Assembly (NCBI RefSeq): GCF_000153305.1
Contig: NZ_CH724107.1
Span: 1,535,072-1,569,180 of the forward strand
Direction: 5' to 3'
Origin: Oceanicola granulosus HTCC2516
GTDB taxonomy: Bacteria > Pseudomonadota > Alphaproteobacteria > Rhodobacterales > Rhodobacteraceae
Length of the DNA stretch: 34,109 bases
The notes below the pieces were generated by a model. It saw only the letters and a list, made by a program, of their open reading frames with translations. It made no database searches and was not told the origin of the DNA. Below, piece by piece: positions 15,182-25,721 of the stretch. The translations under genes were made by a program, and so were the position numbers. Within the stretch, counting starts at the first letter, position 1, and the number at the start of each line of letters is the position of its first letter.

Positions 15182-16531
15182 TCAGGCCGGGACCGTTGCC
15201 GCCTTCACCTCCGACACGATGCTCTCCACGACCCGCGCGAGCATCGCCTCGTCCTCGCACTCGGCCATGACCCGCACCAGCGGCTCGGTCCCCGACTTGC
15301 GGATCAGCACCCGACCGGTCTCGCCCATGTCGCCCTGGGCGGCAGTGATGGCGGCCTGCACGGACTCGGCGGAGAGCGGGTCCTGCCCCGGCTCGTAGCG
15401 GACGTTCTGCAGCAGCTGCGGCACCCGCTCGAAGTTGCGCGCGAGGCGCGACGCGGGCTGGTCGGTCTCGATCATCGCGGCGAGGAACTGCAGCCCCGCG
15501 AGCAGGCCGTCGCCGGTGGTGGCGTAGTCGGTCATCACGATGTGGCCCGACTGCTCGCCGCCGAGGTTCCAGCCGCCCGAGCGCATCGCTTCGACGACGT
15601 AGCGGTCGCCCACCTTGGTCCGCTGGAGCTTCAGGCCCTTGCCGCCGAGGAAGCGCTCGAGGCCGAGGTTCGACATCACCGTCGCCACCAGCGTGCCGTC
15701 GCGCAGCCGCTGCTGGCGCGCCCAGCGGTCAGCGAACAGCGCCATGACCTGGTCGCCGTCGGCCACCGCGCCGGTCTCGTCGAGGATCATCACCCGGTCG
15801 GCATCGCCGTCGAGGCAGATGCCGATGTCGGCGCCGTGGGCGACGATGGTCTCGGCGGCCGTCCCCGTCGAGGTGGAGCCGCAATTCTGGTTGATGTTGA
15901 GGCCGTTCGGGCTGGTGCCGACGGGGATGACGTCGGCGCCGAGCTCCCAGAGCACCTCGGGGGCCACCTTGTGCGCCGCGCCGTTGGCGCAGTCGATCAC
16001 CACCTTCAGCCCGTCGAGCCGCATGCCTTGCGGGAACGTCGCCTTGACCCGCTCGGCGTAGCGGAAGCGGCCGTCGTCGACGCGGCGGGCACGGCCGATG
16101 TTCCCGGGCATCGCCGGGGCCAGATCGGCGGAGACCAGCGCCTCGATCTCGGCCTCGGCGGCGTCGGACAGCTTGAAGCCGTCGGGGCCGAAGAACTTGA
16201 TGCCGTTGTCCTCGTGCGGGTTGTGCGAGGCGGAGATCATGATCCCGAGATCGGCGCGCATCGACGTGGTCAGCAGTCCCACCGCCGGCGTCGGCACCGG
16301 GCCGAGCAGCAGCACGTTCATGCCCGTCGAGGTCAGCCCCGCCGTCAGCGCGTTCTCGAACATGTAGCCCGAGAGCCGCGTGTCCTTGCCGATCACGACC
16401 CGGTGGCCGTTGCTGCCGTCGTTGCGGAAGTAGCGCCCCGCGGCGGCGCCGATCTTGAGCGCCATGTCGGCCGTCATGGGCCAGGTGTTGGCGGTCCCCC
16501 GGACCCCGTCGGTGCCGAAAAGCGTCCTCAT
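15182..16531 (-). CDS. glmM: Phosphoglucosamine mutase
   Basis: GlmM interconverts glucosamine-6-phosphate and glucosamine-1-phosphate on the route to UDP-GlcNAc for peptidoglycan and LPS. The 449-residue protein begins [15 protein letters not shown]. It has the phosphoserine loop [13 protein letters not shown] with Ser102, the metal loop DGDADR with Asp241, Asp243 and Asp245, the sugar-binding GGEQSGH, and the phosphate-binding [12 protein letters not shown] near the C-terminus. It starts three bases after the folP stop, so it is the last gene of folB-folP-glmM. A folP-glmM neighbourhood is also known in E. coli. Confidence 0.98.
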   Translation of the reverse strand: MRTLFGTDGVRGTANTWPMTADMALKIGAAAGRYFRNDGSNGHRVVIGKDTRLSGYMFENALTAGLTSTGMNVLLLGPVPTPAVGLLTTSMRADLGIMISASHNPHEDNGIKFFGPDGFKLSDAAEAEIEALVSADLAPAMPGNIGRARRVDDGRFRYAERVKATFPQGMRLDGLKVVIDCANGAAHKVAPEVLWELGADVIPVGTSPNGLNINQNCGSTSTGTAAETIVAHGADIGICLDGDADRVMILDETGAVADGDQVMALFADRWARQQRLRDGTLVATVMSNLGLERFLGGKGLKLQRTKVGDRYVVEAMRSGGWNLGGEQSGHIVMTDYATTGDGLLAGLQFLAAMIETDQPASRLARNFERVPQLLQNVRYEPGQDPLSAESVQAAITAAQGDMGETGRVLIRKSGTEPLVRVMAECEDEAMLARVVESIVSEVKAATVPA

Positions 16532-16534
16532 CGT

Positions 16535-17491
16535 CTACGTGCCGTCCTCGTTCATCGCCAGGTGCAGCGCGAGGGCCTGCCTGGTCTCGTAGGTGTCATG
16601 GACGCGCAGGATCTGCGCGCCGTGCGCCGCGGCGTGAAGCGCCACGGCAACGGAGCCTGCCGTCCGGTCCTTCGCCGCGTCGGCCCCGGCGATCTCGCCG
16701 ATGAACCGCTTGCGCGACGCGCCGACCAGCAGGGCCGGGCCGAGCGCATGATAGAGAGCCAGCGCCCGAAGTAAGCTCAAGTTGTGTTGCAGTGTCTTAC
16801 CGAAGCCAATCCCCGGATCGACGATCAGCAGCTCGCGGGGGATGCCGGCGGCCTCGGCGGCGGAAATCCGCTCCGCGAGGTGGTCGAACACCGCCGTCAC
16901 CACGTCGTCGTAGCGCGCGTGGGCCTGCATCGTCTTGGGATCGGCGACGGAGTGCATCAGGCAGACCGGCACCTGCCGCGCCGCCACGAGGCCGGCCATG
17001 TCGGGATCGAAGCGCAGCGCGGTGACGTCGTTGACGATGTCCGCGCCCGCGTCGAGCGCCGCCTCGGCCACGGGAGCCTTGCGGGTGTCGATGGAGATCG
17101 GCGTGGTGATTCCGGCCTCGCGGATCGCGCGGATGACGGGGGCGGTGCGGGCGATCTCTTCGTCGACGGCCACCTCTTCGGCGCCGGGGCGGGTCGATTC
17201 GCCGCCGATGTCGAGGATGTCGGCCTCGAGCGCCATCGCCCGTGCCCGCGCGACCGCGCCGACGACGCCGCCGAGGTCGCCGCCGTCGGAGAAGCTGTCG
17301 GGGGTGACGTTCAGGATGCCCATGACCCGCGGCCGCTCGAGGCTCAGCCCGGCGATCGGCGGGCGCAGGGCCGTGAGCCGGTCGCGGTCCGCGTCGGAGA
17401 GATCGCCGCCCTCGGTCCCCACGAAGCGGGCGGAGCGGCTGCCGGCCAGCGGCAGGCCCGGGCCGGTGGTGGCGATGGGGCGGGGGATCAT
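16535..17491 (-). CDS. folP: Dihydropteroate synthase
   Basis: FolP joins p-aminobenzoate to hydroxymethyl-dihydropterin diphosphate in folate synthesis and is the sulfonamide target. All loops are present in the 318-residue protein: MGILNVTPDSFSDGG (57-71), DIGGESTRPGA, SIDTRKAP, NDVTA, VDPGIGFGK and GASRKRFIGE. An N-terminal extension of about 50 residues precedes the barrel, longer than in E. coli; its end (SDADRDRLTALRPPIAGL) looks like an ordered helix. The ATG at 17491 overlaps the folB stop as ATGA, so the two pathway genes are translationally coupled. Confidence 0.97.
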   Translation of the reverse strand: MIPRPIATTGPGLPLAGSRSARFVGTEGGDLSDADRDRLTALRPPIAGLSLERPRVMGILNVTPDSFSDGGDLGGVVGAVARARAMALEADILDIGGESTRPGAEEVAVDEEIARTAPVIRAIREAGITTPISIDTRKAPVAEAALDAGADIVNDVTALRFDPDMAGLVAARQVPVCLMHSVADPKTMQAHARYDDVVTAVFDHLAERISAAEAAGIPRELLIVDPGIGFGKTLQHNLSLLRALALYHALGPALLVGASRKRFIGEIAGADAAKDRTAGSVAVALHAAAHGAQILRVHDTYETRQALALHLAMNEDGT

Positions 17492-18378
17492 GGCGCGAGC
17501 CTCCGCACCGGCAGGCTCGTGGCGGGGGCGGCCCCTCTGGGCAGCACCAGCTCGGTGGCGTGCATGTGCTCGGCGAACCAGGCGGCGAGCGCCGGGGCGT
17601 CGGCCGGGTCGGGCGCGGCGACGAAGGTGTCGAGCACCATCTTCGACGGCGCCCAGACGCAGGTCTGGCCGTTGCGCATCGCCCAGTCGAGCTCGGTGCG
17701 GGTGCCGACGACGACGCAACGCCTCTCGCGCCCCGCCAGCGCCCAGGCGTTCTGCTCGATGGCGAGGAGGTCGATGCGCCGCTGCGCCGCCTCCACGTCG
17801 CTCCCGGGCCGCCCAGCGTCGGGCAGGCCGACGACCACGATCAGCGGCGTCTCGCCGCTCTCGGCATCGAGCACGGCCGCCAGCCGGTCGGAGGCGATCA
17901 GCGCGTTGTCGAGCAGCAGCACCCGGGGGCGGGGCGGCTCGGACTGCGTCGCCGTCTCGCCGCCCGCCCTGGAGCGCACGATCTCGACGCCGAGGTCGAA
18001 CGGCCCGCGGTCGATCTTCTCGATCCGCACGAACACCCGCGCCGCCAGAGGCTCAGCGAGGATGCGCGCGGCGACGCGCTCGGCGAGCGTCTCGAGGAGG
18101 TTCAGCCGCTCGGCGGCGAGCTCGTGATCGATGGCCTCGATCAGCCGGTCGTAGGAGAGGATGCTGTCAACGTCGTCGCCGAGGTCGCCGCCGGTCGGCA
18201 GCACCTCGACCACGAGGTTGAACTTGACCCGCTGCAGCATGTCGCGCTCGGCCTGGAACGCGCCGATCTCGACCTCGACCGTGTAGTCGCGCAGCGAGAT
18301 GCGGTCGAGCGGCCCGTCCGCCGTCGCCCCTGCCCGCTCGGCCGGATGGCCGAACGCCTGACGGATCTCATCGCTCAT
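17488..18378 (-). CDS. folB: Dihydroneopterin aldolase with C-terminal extension
   Basis: FolB cleaves dihydroneopterin to hydroxymethyl-dihydropterin and glycolaldehyde. Residues 24-138 are the aldolase: DRISLRDYTVEVEIGAFQAE with Glu45, DSILSYDRLIEAID, LLETLAERVA and the catalytic-type lysine in RIEKIDRG (Lys121). The protein is 296 residues where FolB is usually about 120. The remaining 145 residues (about 150-296) form a second region with Rossmann-like strands (RVLLLDNALIASDRLAAVL, TPLIVVVGLPDAG, RRCVVVGTRTELDWAM) that I cannot assign. It is first in the folB-folP-glmM operon. The ATG at 18378 has AGGGGGA upstream. I recall similar long FolB proteins in Rhodobacteraceae, so a recent fusion is unlikely. 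Confidence 0.9.
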   Translation of the reverse strand: MSDEIRQAFGHPAERAGATADGPLDRISLRDYTVEVEIGAFQAERDMLQRVKFNLVVEVLPTGGDLGDDVDSILSYDRLIEAIDHELAAERLNLLETLAERVAARILAEPLAARVFVRIEKIDRGPFDLGVEIVRSRAGGETATQSEPPRPRVLLLDNALIASDRLAAVLDAESGETPLIVVVGLPDAGRPGSDVEAAQRRIDLLAIEQNAWALAGRERRCVVVGTRTELDWAMRNGQTCVWAPSKMVLDTFVAAPDPADAPALAAWFAEHMHATELVLPRGAAPATSLPVRRLAP

Positions 18379-18450
18379 ATAGTCCCCCTGCTCTCGTTTC
18401 AGGCGCACACTACAAGCCGCGCCGGCAGGGGAAAGGGCCCAAGGGGCGAA

Positions 18451-18473
18451 TGCCGCGCGCGGGTGGCGCGGCA
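18451..18473 (-). terminator. Weak hairpin downstream of the SleB-like gene
   Basis: On the minus strand TGCCGCG and CGCGGCA form a 7-bp stem around a 9-base loop, 11 bases after the stop codon, followed only by TTC. It may reduce read-through into folB; there is no real T tract. Confidence 0.3.
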
Positions 18474-18483
18474 GGCTCACCCC

Positions 18484-19167
18484 TCAGTTCGAGGCGGTGC
18501 GCAGCGGCCAGCGGTAGAACCGGTGCACGCCGATCTGCGTCGTCGCGTCGAGCTGGCTGGCCCAGGACGGGTTGACGGCGGTCGTGTGGTAGTGGGTCGA
18601 GCCGTCGGTCAGGTCGCGCGGGGCGCCGTCGAGCAGCAGCTTGGCGATCTTGCCGACCTTGCGCCAGGCGGCGGGCTCGCTGATGTGCTCGGGGATGCCG
18701 TCGCAGGTGTAGCTGAACTGGCAGGCGTAGCGCCGGCCGGTGCCCTGGTTGACGACCTCGCAGACGGTGTCGGGATAGCGCGGGTCTTCGGCACGGTTGA
18801 GGATCACCTCGCCCACCGCGAACAGCCCCTGCTCGCCCTCGCCGCGCGCCTCGAAATAGAGCGCCTCGGCGAGGCATTCCCACTCGGCGCCGCCGGAAGC
18901 GACCGGCAGCGCATCGACGCTGCGGGAGCTGACGGTGGCGGTCAGCGCGGCGTCGACCTCGATGCCGCGCTCTTCGGGGGACGGCGGCAGCGCCTGCGCC
19001 GCGAGGTCGACGGAAGGAACCATGCCGACGGTCGCCGGTTGTTCGCCCAGCAGCGCCTGGAGCCGCGTTTCGGTGAGAGCGTCTGCCTGCGTGACAGTTG
19101 CGGAGATGGAAATCAGCCCGACCGCCACGGCGGCCGCACGGAGCATCGTGCGTCCCAAATTCTTCAT
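18484..19167 (-). CDS. SleB-like cell wall hydrolase, exported
   Basis: A 227-residue protein with an N-terminal signal sequence (MKNLGRTMLRAAAVAVGLIS...TQADA) and a C-terminal Hydrolase_2/SleB domain (about 95-222). Motifs are CLAEALYFEARGEGEQGLFAVGEVILNR, with the probable catalytic Glu in EARGE, then CQFSYTCDG with a likely disulfide, and THYHTTAVNPSWA. SleB-type enzymes are lytic transglycosylases that cut peptidoglycan. In Gram-negatives they presumably remodel the sacculus during growth. The region between the signal and the domain (31-92) is low in structure and may be a linker. A GAGGGACG site precedes the ATG. It has its own promoter in the 143-bp gap after the PPDK-like gene. Confidence 0.88.
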   Translation of the reverse strand: MKNLGRTMLRAAAVAVGLISISATVTQADALTETRLQALLGEQPATVGMVPSVDLAAQALPPSPEERGIEVDAALTATVSSRSVDALPVASGGAEWECLAEALYFEARGEGEQGLFAVGEVILNRAEDPRYPDTVCEVVNQGTGRRYACQFSYTCDGIPEHISEPAAWRKVGKIAKLLLDGAPRDLTDGSTHYHTTAVNPSWASQLDATTQIGVHRFYRWPLRTASN

Positions 19168-19215
19168 CGTCCCTCTTCAATCCAGCTGCCGCAGTCGATC
19201 CTGCGTTCGACGGGT

Positions 19216-19244
19216 GCTATACCGAAGCGAGCTTCGCGGATCTA
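19216..19244 (-). promoter_or_regulatory. Candidate SleB-gene promoter with a dyad in its spacer
   Basis: TAGATC (19244-19239), 17 bases, TATAGC (19221-19216). The spacer holds the inverted repeat CGAAGC-GA-GCTTCG (19223-19236, plus-strand reading). A perfect TTGACA on the same strand (19274-19269) has no -10 at 16-19 bases. The remainder of the 19168-19310 gap shows nothing else. Confidence 0.35.
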
Positions 19245-19310
19245 CCGCGCGCGGCGGGATGTCGCGCCTGTCAAGCGGAACCGCGCACGGGACTCACAAA
19301 ATATGGGGCG

Positions 19311-21884
<2,574 letters not shown>

Positions 21885-21951
21885 TGCGGCATCCTTTCGG
21901 GGTCAACATAGGCCCCGAGCGATTCGCCGCAACAGTGCAGTTGCGGTTTCG

Positions 21952-24036
21952 CTAACCTTCGACGCGGGTGAGGTCTGCGACCGACAGGCAGATCTGGCGG
22001 ATCCGGCTCAGCAGGTTGAGCCGGTTGCGCCGCAGGACCTGGTTGTCGCTGTTGACCTGCACGTCCTCGAAGAAGGCGTCGATCGGCCCCCGCAGCCCGG
22101 CCATCGCCGCCATCGCCGCGGCGAAGTCCTCGCGGGCGAGCGACTCGGCGATCTTCGGCTCGGCCTCGTCGAGGGCGGCGAACAGCGCCTTCTCCGCGTC
22201 GCTCTCGGCAAACTTGACGTCGGCGCCGTAGCTGTACTCCACCCCGTCGGCCGCCTCGGCCTGGCTGAGGATGTTGTTGGCGCGGCGGAAACCTTGCAGC
22301 AGGTTCTCCCCATCGTCCGTCTTCAGCACATCGCTCAGCGCCCGCGCCCGGGCGACGAGGAGGGCGAGGTCGTCGTTGCCGGGCATGGCCGTGACCGCGT
22401 CGATGACATCGTGGCGAATGCCTTCGTCGCGCAGGTGGACCTTGAGCCGGTCGTGGAAGAAGGCGAGCAGGTCGTCGGTGTCTGTGGTGATGTCTCCTTG
22501 CAGTTGCTCGGAGACAATCTGAGCCGAATCTCTGAAGATATCCTTAAGCGACAGCCGCAAATCGTTCGTCAGCACCAGCCGGATCACCCCCAGCGCGGCG
22601 CGGCGCAGGGCGAACGGGTCCTTCGAGCCCGTCGGCTTCTCGTCGATCGCCCAGAAGCCCGTCAGCGTGTCGAGCTTGTCCGCCAGCGCAACGGCGACGG
22701 AAACCGGGGCGGTGGGCACCGCGTCGGAGGGGCCGAGGGGGGAATAGTGCTCCTCGCAGGCGCGCGCGACCTCGTCGGGCAGGCCGGCGGCGGCGCTGTA
22801 GTAGCGGCCCATCAGGCCCTGCAGCTCGGGGAACTCGTAGACCATCTCCGACGACAGGTCGGCCTTGGCGACGCGCGCCGCCTTCTCGGCGAGCTCGGGA
22901 TCGGCCCCGACGGGGCCGGCCAGCGCGCGCGCCAGCGTCGCGATGCGCCCGATGCGGTCCTGCTGGCTGCCGAGGCGGCGCTCGAAGGTGACGTTGCCGA
23001 GCGCTTCGAGCCACGGCTCCATCCCGGCCTCGGCGACGCGCAAGTCGTTCTCCCAGAAGAACTTCGCATCCGAAAGCCGCGCCGCCAGCACCTTCTGGTT
23101 GCCCGCCAGGATCGTCGCCCCGTCGTCGGCCGTCTCGATATTGGCAACGGTGACGAAGCGGGTGATGCGGCCATCGGGGGCGCGCACCGAGAAGAACTTC
23201 TGGTGCTCCTTCATCGACGTCTGCAGCACCTCGGGCGGCAGGCCGAGGAAGCTCTCGCCGATCTCGCCCATCAGAACCACCGGCCACTCGACGAGCCCCG
23301 CCACCTCGCGCAGCAGGCCCTTGTCCTCGACCACCTCGAGTCCGGCGGAGAAGGCCATGTTGGTGGCGTCGTTCCAGATCGCCTCGGCGCGCTCGTCGGG
23401 GCGCAGCATCACCTTGGCGCGCTTCAGCTTCGCCTCGTAATCCTCGAAGTCGCCGACACTTATCTCGCCCGGTGCCATGAAGCGGTGGCCGCGGGTGACG
23501 GCCCCGGCGCGCTGCCCGTCGATCTCGAGCGGCACCACCTCGGCACCGCCCTCGTCGGAGAGGATGCACAGGATCGACGACAGCGGCCGCACCCAGCGCA
23601 GGGAGCCGCTGCCCCACCGCATGGACTTCGGCCAGGGGAAGCCGCGCACCGTCGTCTCAAGCACCTCGGCGACGATGTCGGCGGCCTTGCGGCCCTTGCG
23701 CTCGATCACGGCGAACCAGAAGGCGCCCTTGCCGGTGTCGCGCTCCTCCAGCGCCGCGCGGTCGACGCCGGCGCCGCGGCAGAAGCCCTCGACCGCCTTG
23801 TCGGGCGCGCCGACCTTCGGGCCGCGCCGCTCGTCGCGGGTGTCGGGGCTCTCGGCGGTCAGCCCCTCCACATGCAGCACCAGGCGGCGAGGCGTGGCGA
23901 AGGCGGCCGCGGAGGCGTAGGTCAGCCCCGCCTCGACGAGACCGTCCGTCACCATTTTCTTGAGGTCGTCCGAGGCCTTGGCCTGCATCCGGGCCGGGAT
24001 TTCCTCGGAGAGGAGCTCGATCAGCAGGTCGGGCAT
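21952..24036 (-). CDS. glyS: Glycyl-tRNA synthetase beta subunit
   Basis: GlyS pairs with GlyQ as the alpha2beta2 bacterial glycyl-tRNA synthetase; the beta chain recognises and holds tRNA-Gly. The 694-residue protein begins MPDLLIELLSEEIPARMQ, the family hallmark. It continues with FATPRRLVLHVEGL, FPWPKSMRWG, RPLSSILCIL, HQKFFSVRAPDGRI and the HD-like region LARALAGPVGADPELAEKAARVAKADL. The C-terminal anticodon-binding domain ends LNLLSRIRQICLSVADLTRVEG. The start is ATG 24036, 7 bases after AAGGA; a GTG six bases further up is less likely. A 58-base gap separates it from the DUF6446 gene upstream. Confidence 0.98.
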   Translation of the reverse strand: MPDLLIELLSEEIPARMQAKASDDLKKMVTDGLVEAGLTYASAAAFATPRRLVLHVEGLTAESPDTRDERRGPKVGAPDKAVEGFCRGAGVDRAALEERDTGKGAFWFAVIERKGRKAADIVAEVLETTVRGFPWPKSMRWGSGSLRWVRPLSSILCILSDEGGAEVVPLEIDGQRAGAVTRGHRFMAPGEISVGDFEDYEAKLKRAKVMLRPDERAEAIWNDATNMAFSAGLEVVEDKGLLREVAGLVEWPVVLMGEIGESFLGLPPEVLQTSMKEHQKFFSVRAPDGRITRFVTVANIETADDGATILAGNQKVLAARLSDAKFFWENDLRVAEAGMEPWLEALGNVTFERRLGSQQDRIGRIATLARALAGPVGADPELAEKAARVAKADLSSEMVYEFPELQGLMGRYYSAAAGLPDEVARACEEHYSPLGPSDAVPTAPVSVAVALADKLDTLTGFWAIDEKPTGSKDPFALRRAALGVIRLVLTNDLRLSLKDIFRDSAQIVSEQLQGDITTDTDDLLAFFHDRLKVHLRDEGIRHDVIDAVTAMPGNDDLALLVARARALSDVLKTDDGENLLQGFRRANNILSQAEAADGVEYSYGADVKFAESDAEKALFAALDEAEPKIAESLAREDFAAAMAAMAGLRGPIDAFFEDVQVNSDNQVLRRNRLNLLSRIRQICLSVADLTRVEG

Positions 24037-24094
24037 CTGCACATCCTTTCGTTGCGCGCGTGCCTTAACGCGGCGCGGCAGCGGGGGCGAGAGG

Positions 24095-24601
24095 TTACTC
24101 GGGCGCGGGCGGGCAGCCCTCGGGGGCGGGATCGCCGTCGTAGACGACCTCGCCGCACCGGTTGAGCTGGTGCCAGGCGAAGGCGCGCCCGTCGGGGAAG
24201 CGGGCGATTACGCGGTCGACGCCGTAGACGACATTCTCGGCGGCGAGGAACGCCTCGGCCTCGCCGCGCTCGAGCGCGGCGCCGATGGCGGCGGCGTCGA
24301 AGCAGTCGAACCAGCCGGGCGCAGTGAGCGGCACGGGGACCTCGTAGCGGGCGGCCTCGGGCGGCATCACGGGCAGCTCGAAGCAGGCGCGGTAGCGGAT
24401 CGGCGAGGATGTGGAATCGATGCCGTTGAAGTTTTCGAACCGCAGCGCGAGCGGCTCCCCCGTCTCAGCCGACAGAACTTGCACATTTGCAACCTCGGCG
24501 GGGATCTCGTCGTAGTAGGCGTAGACCTGGCTGTAATAGAGCCCACCGCCCAGGAGCAGCGCCGCGAGGAGGGTCGCGATGACGGCGATCCTGCCGGTCA
24601 T
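24095..24601 (-). CDS. DUF6446-like membrane-anchored protein
   Basis: A 168-residue protein with one N-terminal membrane anchor (about 4-24, [21 protein letters not shown]) and a periplasmic domain. That domain starts [26 protein letters not shown] and contains [20 protein letters not shown] and three later cysteines ([22 protein letters not shown]). I recall such proteins (DUF6446) lying between glyQ and glyS in Rhodobacterales; no function is known to me. Its ATG overlaps the glyQ stop as ATGA, so its translation is tied to that of glyQ even though it acts in a different compartment. Confidence 0.75.
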   Translation of the reverse strand: MTGRIAVIATLLAALLLGGGLYYSQVYAYYDEIPAEVANVQVLSAETGEPLALRFENFNGIDSTSSPIRYRACFELPVMPPEAARYEVPVPLTAPGWFDCFDAAAIGAALERGEAEAFLAAENVVYGVDRVIARFPDGRAFAWHQLNRCGEVVYDGDPAPEGCPPAPE

Positions 24602-25518
24602 GCCGCGGCCCCGCCCGCCTCCGTGCGCACGAAGGCGTCGGCGCAGGCCTTCGCCAGCGTCCGCACGCGCCCGATATAGGCCTGCCGCTCGGTGACGGAG
24701 ATCACGCCGCGCGCGTCGAGCAGGTTGAAGATGTGGCTCGCCTTGATGCACTGGTCGTAGGCCGGGTGCGCCATGACGATCTCGCGTCCGGTCTTGGGAT
24801 CGGTGTCGGGGGCGTCGAGGATGCGGCGGCACTCGGCCTCGGCCTCCTCGAAATGGCGCAAGAGCAGGTCGGTGTCGGCGATGTCGAAGTTCCAGCGGCT
24901 GTATTCCCGCTCCGTCTGGCGGAACACGTCGCCGTAGGCGAGCGGGATCGGCGCGTCGGGGGCGTTGAACGGCATGTCCATCACGTGATCGATGCCGAGC
25001 ACATACATCGCGAGCCGCTCGAGCCCGTAGGTCAGCTCGCCCGAGACCGGGTGGCAATCGTGGCCGCCGACCTGCTGGAAATAGGTGAACTGGCTCACCT
25101 CCATGCCGTCGCACCAGACCTCCCAGCCGAGCCCCCAGGCGCCGAGCGTGGGGCTCTCCCAGTCGTCCTCGACAAAGCGGATGTCGTGCAGCGCCATGTC
25201 GATGCCGATCGCCTCGAGGCTGCCGAGGTAGAGCTCCTGCAGGTCGGGCGGGCTCGGCTTGATGAGCACCTGGAACTGGTAATAGTGCTGCAGCCGGTTC
25301 GGGTTCTCGCCGTAGCGCCCGTCGGTGGGGCGCCGCGAGGGCTGGACGTAGGCGGCGGCCCAGGCGTTGGGGCCGAGGGCGCGCAGGGTGGTGGCGGGGT
25401 GGAATGTGCCGGCGCCGACCTCCATGTCGTAGGGCTGCAGCACGGCGCAGCCCTTGCCGGCCCAGTAGGTCTGGAGCCGCAGGATGATCTCCTGGAAACT
25501 GCGCGGTTTGTCGGCCAT
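24598..25518 (-). CDS. glyQ: Glycyl-tRNA synthetase alpha subunit
   Basis: GlyQ is the catalytic chain forming glycyl-adenylate. The 306-residue protein has the expected N-terminus [24 protein letters not shown], motif 2-like [20 protein letters not shown], and [25 protein letters not shown]. The active-site segment [13 protein letters not shown] follows, then [15 protein letters not shown] and the class II motif region. It is the first gene of glyQ-DUF6446-glyS-PPDK-like. GGAGGGACG precedes the ATG at 25518. The promoter at 25554-25582 is one of the best in the window. No T-box or other glycine-responsive leader is visible in the roughly 30-nt leader. Confidence 0.98.
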   Translation of the reverse strand: MADKPRSFQEIILRLQTYWAGKGCAVLQPYDMEVGAGTFHPATTLRALGPNAWAAAYVQPSRRPTDGRYGENPNRLQHYYQFQVLIKPSPPDLQELYLGSLEAIGIDMALHDIRFVEDDWESPTLGAWGLGWEVWCDGMEVSQFTYFQQVGGHDCHPVSGELTYGLERLAMYVLGIDHVMDMPFNAPDAPIPLAYGDVFRQTEREYSRWNFDIADTDLLLRHFEEAEAECRRILDAPDTDPKTGREIVMAHPAYDQCIKASHIFNLLDARGVISVTERQAYIGRVRTLAKACADAFVRTEAGGAAA

Positions 25519-25553
25519 CGTCCCTCCGTCCGGTCGCGGCGAATTCCGGGCCG

Positions 25554-25582
25554 TCCATAGGCCCCGGGGCGGAGCGGGTCAA
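25554..25582 (-). promoter_or_regulatory. Promoter of the glyQ operon
   Basis: TTGACC (25582-25577), exactly 17 bases, TATGGA (25559-25554), with a predicted start near 25547. It has the same layout as the metZ promoter (TTGACC-N17-TATGGC). Confidence 0.65.
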
Positions 25583-25628
25583 TTGCGCCACGGCCGATCA
25601 ATTCCTTGCCATGCACGGCCGATTCAAG

Positions 25629-25656
25629 CTGACGCCGCAGCCAGCGGCGCTAGGGT
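25629..25656 (+). promoter_or_regulatory. Candidate promoter of the SPOR/pseudo-protease gene
   Basis: CTGACG (25629-25634), 16 bases, TAGGGT (25651-25656). The -10 runs into one arm of an inverted repeat, GGTCTGC (25654-25660) with GCAGACC (25693-25699); a further imperfect stem (CCGCCGGC with GCCGGGCGG) lies between the arms. The rest of the 25519-25721 gap belongs to the glyQ promoter. Confidence 0.35.
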
Positions 25657-25721
25657 CTGCGCCGATCATCCGCCGGCCGCGCGCCGGGCGGAGCAGACCT
25701 TTGACGGATGGATAGACGGAA

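Noticed and set aside
19269-19274. Perfect TTGACA (minus strand) between the PPDK-like and SleB-like genes
   Set aside because: No -10-like hexamer lies 16-19 bases downstream, so it was not called as a promoter.
25519-25553. T-box or other glycine-sensing leader before glyQ
   Set aside because: The predicted leader is only about 30 nt and contains no stem or specifier-like structure.
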